A stretch of 26,117 nt of DNA from Bacillota bacterium (GCA_023430975.1 JAEYYB010000096.1:1-26117), one strand, 5' to 3'. Counted from the first letter of the stretch, positions 15,675 through 24,700 are shown. Numbers and translations are program-made. The notes: generated by a model not told the origin, from the letters alone.

Positions 15675-16958
15675 TTATACAAACATGCTTGAATTGACTA
15701 TTTTTCCTTCTATTGCACTTGCAGCTGCAGTAGCCGGGCTCATGAGATGAACTGTACCGCCTTTTCCCATACGTCCATTAAAATTTCTGTTGGTAGTGGA
15801 AGCACATGATTCTCCGCTTGCCAATACCCCGTTGCTCATGCCAAGACAAGCACCACAGGTGGGGTTGGTAACACAAAATCCTGCATTCTGGAATACTTCA
15901 ATAATACCTTCTTTTAAGGCAAGGCTATATATTTCAGGAGTAGCAGGGCTAACTATTCCACGGACATCATCGCTTATTTTCTTACCTTCCAAAACCCTGG
16001 CAGCAATTCTCAAATCCTCTATACGTCCATTTGTGCAGCTTCCGATATAAATCTGGTCAATCTTGGTACCGGCCATTTCACTTACGGGTTTCACCTGATC
16101 AGGTTTATATCCGAAAGTAACCATTGGTTCAAGATCGGATACATCGTATTCATAAACCTTTTCATAAACTGCATCTTCATCTGAAATCCATTTGGAATAT
16201 TCATTAAGTGCATCTTCCTTGGTTTTAAACTCATCCTCAATATATTTCCAGAGGTAATTTACAGTTGTCATGTCAGGGTAGCAAACTCCGCAGGTTCCTC
16301 CTGCTTCGATTGCCATATTGCACAATGTCATACGTGATTCCATCGACATCTCATCTACAACCGGACCTGTAAATTCCATTACCATGTTTGTTGCACCATT
16401 TACAGTCAATTCCTTGATCACAAAAAGTATTACATCCTTTGCAAATACCCCAGGTCTAAGCTTACCGTTCAGTACTATTTTAATTGTTTTTGGAAAGTGG
16501 AATGCACATACGCCCTTTAATATACCGACTTCCAAATCTGTTGTACCAACCCCTGCAGCAAATGCTCCAAAGGCTCCATGAGTACAGGTATGGGAATCCC
16601 CCATTATAATTGTATACCCAGGCCTTACAAAACCCTTTTCCGGGAATATAGCATGACATACACCGTTACGTCCAATATCAAAAAAATCCTTTATGCCATT
16701 ATTTTTAGCCCATTCTCTGAGTATTCTTCCCTGCTCTGCTGTTTTACTGTCCTTTGCAGGTGTAACATGGTCTATTACCGCTTTAATTTTAGATGGATCA
16801 AAAACTCTGTCTTTCCCTCTTGCCTGTAAATCTGTAATTGCTATTGGCGTAGTTATTTCATGGCAGAATACCGCATCCAGCTTCAACACATGTGTATCAG
16901 GAAAAGGCATATTCACCCTGTGGGCGTCAAATATCTTCTCGGCTAACGTTTTTCCCAT
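15675..16958 (-). CDS. leuC: 3-isopropylmalate dehydratase/homoaconitase-type large subunit
   Basis: 427 residues, the length of the short LeuC/HacA class. The [4Fe-4S] ligands are present: Cys308 in IGSCTNGR, and Cys368 and Cys371 in NPTCGACLG. The active-site GDSHTCTHGAFGAFAAGVG segment lies at 120-138. Leucine biosynthesis (2- to 3-isopropylmalate) is the default assignment, but leuA and leuB are not adjacent, and the segment GGTCGVCYPDMTTVNYLW near 220-237 is unusual for classical LeuC, where a GIIAPDETT-type sequence is common. It may therefore act on another 2-hydroxyacid such as homocitrate, citramalate or dimethylmalate. A strong AAGGAGGAG ribosome binding site precedes the ATG. Confidence 0.88.
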   Translation of the reverse strand: MGKTLAEKIFDAHRVNMPFPDTHVLKLDAVFCHEITTPIAITDLQARGKDRVFDPSKIKAVIDHVTPAKDSKTAEQGRILREWAKNNGIKDFFDIGRNGVCHAIFPEKGFVRPGYTIIMGDSHTCTHGAFGAFAAGVGTTDLEVGILKGVCAFHFPKTIKIVLNGKLRPGVFAKDVILFVIKELTVNGATNMVMEFTGPVVDEMSMESRMTLCNMAIEAGGTCGVCYPDMTTVNYLWKYIEDEFKTKEDALNEYSKWISDEDAVYEKVYEYDVSDLEPMVTFGYKPDQVKPVSEMAGTKIDQIYIGSCTNGRIEDLRIAARVLEGKKISDDVRGIVSPATPEIYSLALKEGIIEVFQNAGFCVTNPTCGACLGMSNGVLASGESCASTTNRNFNGRMGKGGTVHLMSPATAAASAIEGKIVNSSMFV

Positions 16959-17044
16959 ATAAATCTCCTCCTTATTCTTTCTTAATCTGACTATATAAAA
17001 ACCTCTATAAACACTTTTAAATTTACGTTAAACAATCAGGCTTT

Positions 17045-17073
17045 ATTATACTACTGATTATATTACTTTCCAA
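17045..17073 (-). promoter_or_regulatory. Probable promoter of the leuCD operon
   Basis: On the minus strand TTGGAA (17068-17073), 17 bases and a perfect TATAAT (17045-17050). The roughly 80-base leader has no T-box or attenuator that I can see. Confidence 0.55.
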
Positions 17074-17159
17074 GTCAATATTCTTCCTGAATTTTATCCA
17101 AATTGACTTCTGTTTTTCATGATTTTTGACTTAAACCCCACATAGGGCATTTCAAAAAA

Positions 17160-17213
17160 TACCTTAAATAAAAAGAAACTACATAATTAGATACCTTATT
17201 ACGCAGTTTCTTT
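17160..17213 (-). terminator. Rho-independent terminator of the zinc-ribbon/Yip1 gene
   Basis: Read on the minus strand, AAAGAAACTGCGTAAT (17198-17213) pairs with ATTATGTAGTTTCTTT (17172-17187) using two G-U pairs, and is followed by TTATTTAAGG. It lies about 40 bases beyond the stop codon at 17254. The wobble pairs make it weaker on the other strand, so the minus direction is favoured. Confidence 0.65.
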
Positions 17214-17253
17214 AATAAACTTAAGTTTAACATACGCCATGACTTATAAGGCT

Positions 17254-18012
17254 CTACAAAATTTTGGTACTTTGTGCGAAGAATGTAACAAGTATGAAGA
17301 AATATACACAATATGAAACCGGAACAATTAAGACAGCCTTATTCTCAGGAATATCGAATGTCTCTCTTAAGGATATGTAATTTAGAACTAAACCAAATAT
17401 AATTCCAAGTATCATTATATAAAATATAAGAGATGGTACAATCAACCCAATAACCAGAGAGGCTAATATTGACGCAGTCATTGGTATTGATGAAATACCG
17501 GTAGCAGCAATCAAGCCCTTTATAGAACCTGTCTTTTTTGCTATAAATTTGCTTCCTAAATAAAATAGACCGATAAGCAGGAAAAATTGAACTACAACAA
17601 AAAGAATTACTTTTATAAATATACTTAAATAAGGTATGTCAATACCTCCACCCAATCCATATAAAGATCCAAACATGAGACTGGAAAATGATTTCATTAC
17701 TCTGTTTATTAGTATAACCGATGTTAAAGATGCTGCTAATGCTTGAACAGCAACGAAAAATAGACCCACCTTGAAATCTTCAGTTCTTGCAGAATCGACA
17801 ATAGATTTTAATGGATTTGTTGCAAACATTTTAACCAAAGACCACATACTCATCAAAAACTGCCTAACATCGTTTTGCTGCATGATTGTGCTCCCACCTA
17901 CATCTCCATCCTCCGGAATAAATGACAAATCTGCTGATGTTTGTCTGTGCCTGCAACTGCAAATTGTTCCTTCCTCCAATGGCCTACCGCAATTTGAACA
18001 GAATTGAGACAT
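17254..18012 (-). CDS. Zinc-ribbon plus Yip1-type membrane protein
   Basis: 252 residues. The N-terminus MSQFCSNCGRPLEEGTICSC is a zinc ribbon with cysteines at 5, 8, 18 and 20. After a polar linker (about 24-65), the rest has about five membrane segments (roughly 85-110, 128-150, 162-182, 184-208 and 228-250) like the Yip1 family. It begins with AGGAGGAAGCGAAATG, a strong start. Proteins of this design are common in Clostridia and Bacilli; their function is unknown. It has its own terminator and no obvious functional partner. Confidence 0.75.
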   Translation of the reverse strand: MSQFCSNCGRPLEEGTICSCRHRQTSADLSFIPEDGDVGGSTIMQQNDVRQFLMSMWSLVKMFATNPLKSIVDSARTEDFKVGLFFVAVQALAASLTSVILINRVMKSFSSLMFGSLYGLGGGIDIPYLSIFIKVILFVVVQFFLLIGLFYLGSKFIAKKTGSIKGLIAATGISSIPMTASILASLVIGLIVPSLIFYIMILGIIFGLVLNYISLRETFDIPENKAVLIVPVSYCVYFFILVTFFAQSTKIL

Positions 18013-18136
18013 TTCGCTTCCTCCTCATAATTAATTTTAATTTTTCTTAATTCCTTATTAGCAAAATACTGTTATTATTACTATTATTCATCTTAAAAGA
18101 GCATAACCAGAATTAATAATATCACTTATCAACATT

Positions 18137-18160
18137 ATATACAATTATTTAATTGTATAT
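18137..18160. other. Palindrome upstream of the dihydrouridine synthase gene
   Basis: ATATACAATTA (18137-18147) and TAATTGTATAT (18150-18160) pair perfectly with a 2-base gap. The flank TATCACTTATCAACATTATA resembles sequence at 24692-24711 near another hairpin. This may be an operator, or chance in AT-rich DNA. Confidence 0.35.
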
Positions 18161-18207
18161 TTCAAAAAGCTGAGTTTAATGGTATCCTATTTGAAAGGAG
18201 TGTTTAT

Positions 18208-19158
18208 ATGAAGCTTTATTTAGCACCTTTACAGGGTATGACAACAGCATGCTACAGAAATTCATTTGCAAAGCATTTTGGATCCATAGATGCATATTAC
18301 TCACCATTTATTGCTGCTTCCGATATAACAAAGGTAAGTTATAAATTATTAAAGGATATTATGCCCGAGTACAACGACAATTCCTTAAGTCTTATACCTC
18401 AGATTCTTGGAAATGATGGTGATCAATTTAAGGATTATGCCCATGTAATTTCAGATATGGGTTACAGGGAGATTAACTGGAATATAGGTTGCCCATTTCC
18501 TATGGTTGCAAATAAGAAAAGGGGATCAGGTCTGCTGCCTTATCCGGATATGATCGACAGTTTTCTACATACAGCATGTTCAGACAGCTCTTATTCCGTT
18601 ACTGTAAAGATGAGGCTGGGGCTTTGTGATACTGAAGAAGGCTTTAAAGTAATGCAAGTGCTGAACCAATACCCATTAGGAGGCGTTATAATACATGCCC
18701 GTACCGGCAAACAGATGTATGAAGGCACGGTGGATATTGATAGTTTTGAGCTGCTTGCTGCACAGTGCAGGCATGAAGTAACTTATAATGGAGATATATT
18801 CACATATGAGGATTTTTTAGCCATACGCACTAGATTTCCTGCAATAAACAGCGTCATGCTCGGCAGGGGTGCTCTTAGAGATCCCTTTCTTCCGGCTGCC
18901 ATAAAAGGGCATAAAGTCTCACCAGATAATAAAATAAACATTGTCAGACAGTTTCACGATGATATTTTTCATTATTATAAGGAAAAATTATCAGGAGATA
19001 AGCATTTATGTGACAAAATGAAGGAATTTTGGGATTATATACATATCCATTTGGATCACGATGGAAAGTTAATGAAAAAAATCAAAAAATGTCACCACAG
19101 TTCTGATTATTTGGAATTAATGAGCCAAGTGTTTGGTGCTGGTGCATCATGGATATAA
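18208..19158 (+). CDS. dus: tRNA-dihydrouridine synthase
   Basis: 316 residues, in line with the Dus family, which reduces specific uridines in tRNA with FMN and NADPH. The N-terminus MKLYLAPLQGMTTACYRNSF contains the APLxGMT FMN-site motif. The catalytic cysteine is C95 in WNIGCPFPMVANKKRGSG. VTVKMRLGL, IIHARTG and MLGRGALRDPFL follow in the expected order. AAAGGAGT lies 8 bases before the ATG. It is transcribed alone and converges with the scaffoldin gene. I cannot assign a uridine position or a particular Dus subtype. Confidence 0.92.
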   Translation: MKLYLAPLQGMTTACYRNSFAKHFGSIDAYYSPFIAASDITKVSYKLLKDIMPEYNDNSLSLIPQILGNDGDQFKDYAHVISDMGYREINWNIGCPFPMVANKKRGSGLLPYPDMIDSFLHTACSDSSYSVTVKMRLGLCDTEEGFKVMQVLNQYPLGGVIIHARTGKQMYEGTVDIDSFELLAAQCRHEVTYNGDIFTYEDFLAIRTRFPAINSVMLGRGALRDPFLPAAIKGHKVSPDNKINIVRQFHDDIFHYYKEKLSGDKHLCDKMKEFWDYIHIHLDHDGKLMKKIKKCHHSSDYLELMSQVFGAGASWI

Positions 19159-19220
19159 AAAGAAGAGTATTCTCAAAGCTGTATTATATTAATTAATCCA
19201 CCAGCTCTTGAGAATACTCT
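19155..19220 (-). terminator. Terminator hairpin between dus and the scaffoldin gene
   Basis: AGAGTATTCTCAA (19164-19176) pairs with TTGAGAATACTCT (19208-19220), and inner GCTG/CAGC pairs extend it. On the minus strand it is followed by TCTTTTTATATCC, giving a good U-tract for the scaffoldin transcript. On the plus strand the tail is only AAATTTCG, so it is weaker for dus. Confidence 0.7.
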
Positions 19221-19252
19221 AAATTTCGTTCTATAATAAGTCAATCATCTGT

Positions 19253-22200
19253 TTATTTTTCCTCTGCAGGGAACTTATCAATCATTCCTACCAGCCATCT
19301 TCTCATGTAAGCATAGTCATCTGAATCAACGTTTCCGTCGCCATCAACGTCAGCTGCCTTCCATCCTCTTTCACCACCTGGGAAGTTTTCTATCATTCCA
19401 AGTAAATACTGTCTTATATAGGCATAGTCGTCTGAGCTAACCTTTCCGTTGCAATCTACATCTCCAATCAAAATGTTTTGTTCAGCATCAGGATAGATCT
19501 TTACAGGCGATACAACTTTATAATCATCAGATGTTAATGGTTTACTATCAGCAGCAAATACCAATGTTCCATTTACATCATTGCCCATTGTGTTTGAATG
19601 TTCAAACCAGGCTAGTTTTGCTCCATCTTCAGGTATTTTATTAATGACCTTGAAAGTAATACCAACAGATTGACCTGAAGTTGTATCTGCTTTGTATGAA
19701 GCAATGTCCATATATGCCTTACCAAAGTTGAGAACACCCTTTGCAATGTCATTAGCTGCAATAGTTATTGGGGCATACTTTTCATTTGTAAGTGTTGAAC
19801 TAAAGTCAGGTATAGTGGTAGTTTTGTAAGGAGAATTTGACTGAGTATCCCATGGCTGTATATAATTTTGGTCATACCTGATATTGAACTGGAAACCTGT
19901 TAAGTTATTTATGCCATCTATTGATATTGTAGCTTTTAGCATATCTCCAACTTTTACACTTTTCTTGTCGAAAGTCATTTCTACTAATGCGTCAGGTATA
20001 ACTGCCCTGGACTGAACTACATTATATCCGAATATTTCATTTCCATCCCAATCAAATATCATAGTGCCTTCAACAGCATCAGGCATACTTGGAGACTTGT
20101 AAAAAATTACATTTGCGGGTACAGCCTTTAGCACTTTAAAGTATATTTCTGCTACAGTACCACTCTGCTCAGGTACTCCAGATTTCTTATATGCTTCAAG
20201 ATTCATATAAGCTCTTCCAAAGCTTAGGATACCCTTTTTCAAATCATTTGCACCCATATCTGTGGGAGCATATTTCTTTTGCAGCAGGCTTCCATATTCG
20301 GGCACAGATGAATTGTCATATGCTGTTCCATCTGAATATACCGGCTGTAGTACTGTCGGATCATATTTGATACTTGCTTGATATCCTGCTATTGAGTCAA
20401 AATTGCTTACTCTAACAGTGGCTTTTATTATATCTCCAACTGCTGCACTAGATCTATCAAGCGTCAAGGAAATAGTGCCTTTGTTTGGCTTTGGTGTAGG
20501 TGTCACTACTGGAGCTGAAATATTAAGAGCAGGTGCCTGTAATACTTTATAACCGAACAGTTGATAACCATCCCAGTCAAATAACAGAGTTCCTGATATA
20601 GCATTTTGTTCAAAAGATCCACTATCTAAAAGTATATTTGTTGTTCCTGCTTTTAACACTTTAAATCCTACTATTGCTAAAGTACCTTCCCTTTCAGGCA
20701 CTCCTGAGCTCTTATATTTACTCATTGCCATATATGATCTTCCGAAGTTAAGAATACCTTTATTTAAATCATTTGCTGCCATATCTACTGGGCTGTATCT
20801 CTGTTGCAGCAGACTTCCATAATCAGGTACAGATGCTTCGTCATATACGGTTCCATCAGAGTAAACCGGCTGCAGCATTGTGGGGTCATATTTGATATTT
20901 ACCTGATATGCTGCTATACATTTAAAGTCTTTTACATTGACTGTAGCTTTTATTATATCACCAACTGCCGCATTGGACTTGTCGAGTGTCAGGTATACTT
21001 CACCTTTGCTTGGTGTCTTAGTTGGAGTAGGTATCATTGTTGGAGTAGACATCGGTGTTGCAGTGCCAATATTTATTGATGGTGCTTGGGATACTTTATA
21101 TCCAGTTAACTGGTTACCATTCCAGTCAAATATCATAGTTCCTGTTGTTTGATTTGACATCAGAGGTGAATTTTCAAACAATATTAATGGTTCCGCCGCC
21201 TTTAATACCTTAAATCTGATTACTGCCAGTGAACCTGTTGTTTCAGCTGTTCCCGTGCTTTTGTATCTGGGTAAATCCATATAAGCTCTTCCAAAGTTAA
21301 GGATTCCATTTTTCAAATCATTATTTACTATGTCCATAGGACTGAATCTCTTTTGCAATAAAGTACCATATTCCGGTACAGACTTATTGTCATATGGTGT
21401 TCCATCATCATATACAGGTTGTAATGCTGCAGGATTATATTTGATATTTACCTGATATGCTGCTAAACAAGCAATGTCTTTTACACTTACAGTGGCTGTT
21501 ATTATATCACCAACTGCTGCAATGTTTTTGTCAAGTGTCAGGTTTACTTCACCATTGCTTGACTTAGGTGTCGAGGTTGGTACTGCTGTTGGTGTTGGTG
21601 GTGGTGGTGTAAAATAATTTGTAATTGTAGGAGTTGGTATTGGTGTAATCGCTGGTGTTTGAACCGAAATAATCGGTTGGTTGATTACCTTATACCCTTT
21701 TACTTGTGTATAATTCCAGTCAAATATCATTGTTCCGCTTTCTGTATTTGAGAAACCAAGTGCATTTTCCAATGATATCTTAGTATATGCTGCCTTCAAC
21801 ACTTTAAATTGAATTACAGCCAAGGAACCTTTATTCTCAGCTTCCCCTGATATTCTATAAGAAGCCATATTCATGTATGTTCTTCCAAAGGTAAGTATAC
21901 CATTAGAAAGATCGTTCAAAGTCATATCTACAGGGTTGAATTTTTTTTGTAACAGTGTACCATATTCAGGTGCTGAATGGCTGTCATATGACGATCCATC
22001 CGAGTAAACCGGCTGTAATACTGAAGGGTCATATTTGACAGTAGCCTGATATCCGGCTATAGCTTCAAATCCATCTGCATATATTGTCGCTTTTATTATA
22101 TCATTAACTGATACATTAGTTTTATCAAGCAACAGGTAAACCCCAGCATCTTTCACACCAACATCAGGAGTAGGTGTCGGCTTAATCAGATGGGAATTAA

Positions 22201-24421
22201 TTGCAGGTGCCTGAGTTACAGTGTAATCATTAATCCTCAGATTGGTTCTGCCAAATATCATTGTTCCCGAAATAGCATCCAAACAAGCAGGTCCGTTTTC
22301 CATAGTTATACTGACTGGAGCAGCCTTTAATACTTTAAATCTTACAACTGCCAACGAACCGTCGCTTTCAATTATACCTGAGTTCCTGTATTCAGGCATA
22401 TTCATATAACCCCTTCCAAATGTAAGGGTTCCGTTTACCAAATCATGTGAAGCTACATCAATAGGACCAAATCTATATTGCAGCAATGTTCCGTATTCTG
22501 CCGATGACATTTCGTCATATGGGCTTCCATCGGCATATATAGGCATCAGCACTGCCGGATCATATTTGATGTTTGCCTGGTATCCGGATATACCATCACT
22601 GAATCCTTTAGCGTTCAATGTTGCTTTAATTATATCACCAGCATCTGCAGTCGTTTTATCAACTGTCATATATACTTCTGCTTTATTTGGTGGAGTTGGT
22701 GTAACAACAGTGCTATTAATTTCAGGTGCCTGGGTTACTTTATAGTCTGATAATTGAACACCATCCCAATCAAATAACATTGTTCCATCTACAGCATTTG
22801 TCAAAGCTGGTGAATTTACCAATGATATTTTTGTAGGTACATCCTTTAATACTTTAAATCTCACAACAGCGAGTGTTCCTTCTTTATCTGGGTCTCCGCT
22901 ATTTCTATACTTCTCTATGTTCATATAAACCCTCGAGAAGTTAAGATAACCATTTTCTAAATCATTTAAAGCAGAACCAACCGGACTGTATTTCTTCTGC
23001 AAAAGTGTACCATACTCAGGCACTGAATCTTTTTCCAATAATATATAATCCTTATACAACGGCATCAAAACTAAAGGATCATACTTCATACATACCTGAC
23101 ACCCAGCTATTGAATCAAAACCTTTAACGTTCAAAGTTGCAGTTATAACGTCACCAACTGATGCGGCTGTTTTATCAACCGTTACATACAATTCACTTCT
23201 ATTAAAGGGAATTGACGAGTTAATAGAAGGAGCCTGACTTACTTTATAGTTTGATAATTGAGAGCCATCCCAATCAAATACTATTGTTCCGTCTATAGGA
23301 TTTGTTAAAGATGGTACATTTACTAAAGTTATTGCTGTAGATGCATTCTTCAATACTTTAAATCTAATTACTGCTATTGAGCCTGTGCTCCCATAGTCTG
23401 AAGCCACAAGTTCATTCATCGGAAAATAGCATCTGCCGAAATTAAGTAATCCTTTATCCAGATCATTTGATGCGAATTCCGATAATTTATTGCCCTTATT
23501 AAATAGTGTACCATAACCAGGTAAGGTTATTTTTTCATACGGCACCCCATTTTCATCAACAGGCATCAGAAGCTTAGGATCATATTTTACACACACTTGA
23601 TACCCAGCTATTCCATTAAAGCCTTTGACGTTCAATATTGCAGTTATTATATCATCAACTGGTGCATTTATTTTATCAACTGTCATATACACTTCTGCCT
23701 TATTCGATGGAGTTGGTGTAACAACAGTGCTATTAATTTCAGGTGCTTGAGTTACTATGTAATTTGATAACTGTTTTGCATACCAATCGAACACCATAGT
23801 TCCATTTACAGCATTTGTCAATACCGGTGAGTCTTCCAATTTTATCTGTGTAGGAGTATTCTTTAATACTTTAAATTTAATTACCGCTATTGAACCTGTA
23901 TTCTCTGCTGCTCCGGAATTTCTGTATAAATCCATGGACATATATTCTCTTCCAAAAGAAAGTATCCCCTTTGCTAGATCATTTGCAGCCAAGTCTATTG
24001 CATTGTATCTCTTCTGCAATAATGTACCATACTCAGGGAATGATGTTCTATCATATGGCGTACCATCAGAAAATACCGGTGTCAAAACAGCAGGGTCATA
24101 TTTGATATTAGCTTGGTATCCTGCTACTACTTCAAAATTTCTTATGTTCAATGTTGCAGTTATAATTTCACCAACTGCTGCAAGTGTTTTATCAACTGTT
24201 AAATATACTTCACCTTTTGAATCCGGCTTTGTGTCTGGTGTAATTGTAGGAACTCTGGTCGCAGGCGTTGGAGCGACAAGATATGAATCTGACGCTGAAG
24301 GAATTGGAATAATATAGTTTGGATCGGTACTTGATTGTGAAGCTATTGATACATTTGTAAAAACACTTCCAAATAACATCAATGTGGTCAGTAAAACTGC
24401 CATAATTCTCTTTACTCTCAT
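19253..24421 (-). CDS. Cellulosomal scaffoldin with nine cohesins and a C-terminal dockerin
   Basis: 1722 residues. The signal peptide is about 1-28. Nine cohesin modules of about 155-160 residues follow, roughly at 71-226, 242-398, 409-567, 581-740, 759-917, 957-1117, 1140-1299, 1314-1471 and 1479-1640. They look like type II cohesins: each has GYQxxxKYDPxxLxP, GTLLQKxY and KGILxFGRxYM segments, and most end GTMxFDWDG. Thr/Pro linkers separate most modules, longest between 5 and 6; modules 8 and 9 are almost unlinked. A dockerin occupies 1650-1718, with two calcium loops, DVDCNGKVSSDD and DVDGDGNVDSDD. No carbohydrate-binding module, X module or SLH domain is seen, so it probably works as an adaptor or free polyscaffold that docks to another scaffoldin. 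A GAGGAGG ribosome binding site lies 7 bases upstream. Confidence 0.93.
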   Translation of the reverse strand: MRVKRIMAVLLTTLMLFGSVFTNVSIASQSSTDPNYIIPIPSASDSYLVAPTPATRVPTITPDTKPDSKGEVYLTVDKTLAAVGEIITATLNIRNFEVVAGYQANIKYDPAVLTPVFSDGTPYDRTSFPEYGTLLQKRYNAIDLAANDLAKGILSFGREYMSMDLYRNSGAAENTGSIAVIKFKVLKNTPTQIKLEDSPVLTNAVNGTMVFDWYAKQLSNYIVTQAPEINSTVVTPTPSNKAEVYMTVDKINAPVDDIITAILNVKGFNGIAGYQVCVKYDPKLLMPVDENGVPYEKITLPGYGTLFNKGNKLSEFASNDLDKGLLNFGRCYFPMNELVASDYGSTGSIAVIRFKVLKNASTAITLVNVPSLTNPIDGTIVFDWDGSQLSNYKVSQAPSINSSIPFNRSELYVTVDKTAASVGDVITATLNVKGFDSIAGCQVCMKYDPLVLMPLYKDYILLEKDSVPEYGTLLQKKYSPVGSALNDLENGYLNFSRVYMNIEKYRNSGDPDKEGTLAVVRFKVLKDVPTKISLVNSPALTNAVDGTMLFDWDGVQLSDYKVTQAPEINSTVVTPTPPNKAEVYMTVDKTTADAGDIIKATLNAKGFSDGISGYQANIKYDPAVLMPIYADGSPYDEMSSAEYGTLLQYRFGPIDVASHDLVNGTLTFGRGYMNMPEYRNSGIIESDGSLAVVRFKVLKAAPVSITMENGPACLDAISGTMIFGRTNLRINDYTVTQAPAINSHLIKPTPTPDVGVKDAGVYLLLDKTNVSVNDIIKATIYADGFEAIAGYQATVKYDPSVLQPVYSDGSSYDSHSAPEYGTLLQKKFNPVDMTLNDLSNGILTFGRTYMNMASYRISGEAENKGSLAVIQFKVLKAAYTKISLENALGFSNTESGTMIFDWNYTQVKGYKVINQPIISVQTPAITPIPTPTITNYFTPPPPTPTAVPTSTPKSSNGEVNLTLDKNIAAVGDIITATVSVKDIACLAAYQVNIKYNPAALQPVYDDGTPYDNKSVPEYGTLLQKRFSPMDIVNNDLKNGILNFGRAYMDLPRYKSTGTAETTGSLAVIRFKVLKAAEPLILFENSPLMSNQTTGTMIFDWNGNQLTGYKVSQAPSINIGTATPMSTPTMIPTPTKTPSKGEVYLTLDKSNAAVGDIIKATVNVKDFKCIAAYQVNIKYDPTMLQPVYSDGTVYDEASVPDYGSLLQQRYSPVDMAANDLNKGILNFGRSYMAMSKYKSSGVPEREGTLAIVGFKVLKAGTTNILLDSGSFEQNAISGTLLFDWDGYQLFGYKVLQAPALNISAPVVTPTPKPNKGTISLTLDRSSAAVGDIIKATVRVSNFDSIAGYQASIKYDPTVLQPVYSDGTAYDNSSVPEYGSLLQKKYAPTDMGANDLKKGILSFGRAYMNLEAYKKSGVPEQSGTVAEIYFKVLKAVPANVIFYKSPSMPDAVEGTMIFDWDGNEIFGYNVVQSRAVIPDALVEMTFDKKSVKVGDMLKATISIDGINNLTGFQFNIRYDQNYIQPWDTQSNSPYKTTTIPDFSSTLTNEKYAPITIAANDIAKGVLNFGKAYMDIASYKADTTSGQSVGITFKVINKIPEDGAKLAWFEHSNTMGNDVNGTLVFAADSKPLTSDDYKVVSPVKIYPDAEQNILIGDVDCNGKVSSDDYAYIRQYLLGMIENFPGGERGWKAADVDGDGNVDSDDYAYMRRWLVGMIDKFPAEEK

Positions 24422-24517
24422 CGTAATACCTCCTCTTAAATTTTCACAAGATTTTAAATATTTTTGTTTTTTCTACAACCTCCTTTTAAATTTGATTAGA
24501 GTGGTACTTCTCATACT

Positions 24518-24613
24518 TATATTAAAAGTAATTAATCATTCACATTTGCCTCTTTAAAACCTCTTGAAACAGATCGCTTTGCCAAACACAAGATTAACAA
24601 TACCTTTAATATA
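24518..24613. repeat. MITE-like palindromic repeat, copy C
   Basis: Left end TATATTAAAAGTAATTAATC (24518-24537) and right end ATTAACAATACCTTTAATATA (up to 24613) form inverted ends. Inner ACATTTGCC (24542-24550) and GCCAAACACAAGATTA (24580-24595) correspond to the arms of copies A and B. The centre, about 28 bases, is unpaired. It lies 97 bases upstream of the scaffoldin start. Confidence 0.65.
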
Positions 24614-24700
24614 AATATAAAAACATTTGGGTCTACAAAGGGTTTGACATTATTGTTAATAACTATCTTTTTACCTAAATATTATCACTTATTAATTTCA

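Noticed and set aside
17117..17311. Minus-strand frame of 64 residues downstream of the Yip1-type gene
   Set aside because: It overlaps the 3' end of the supported gene and spans its terminator.
20804..24317. Several plus-strand frames inside the scaffoldin gene
   Set aside because: They are mirror frames of repetitive cohesin DNA and recur only because the modules repeat.
19253..24421. Repeated units that might be a CRISPR array or satellite
   Set aside because: The period of about 500 bases matches protein modules and keeps one open frame, so these are cohesin-coding repeats.
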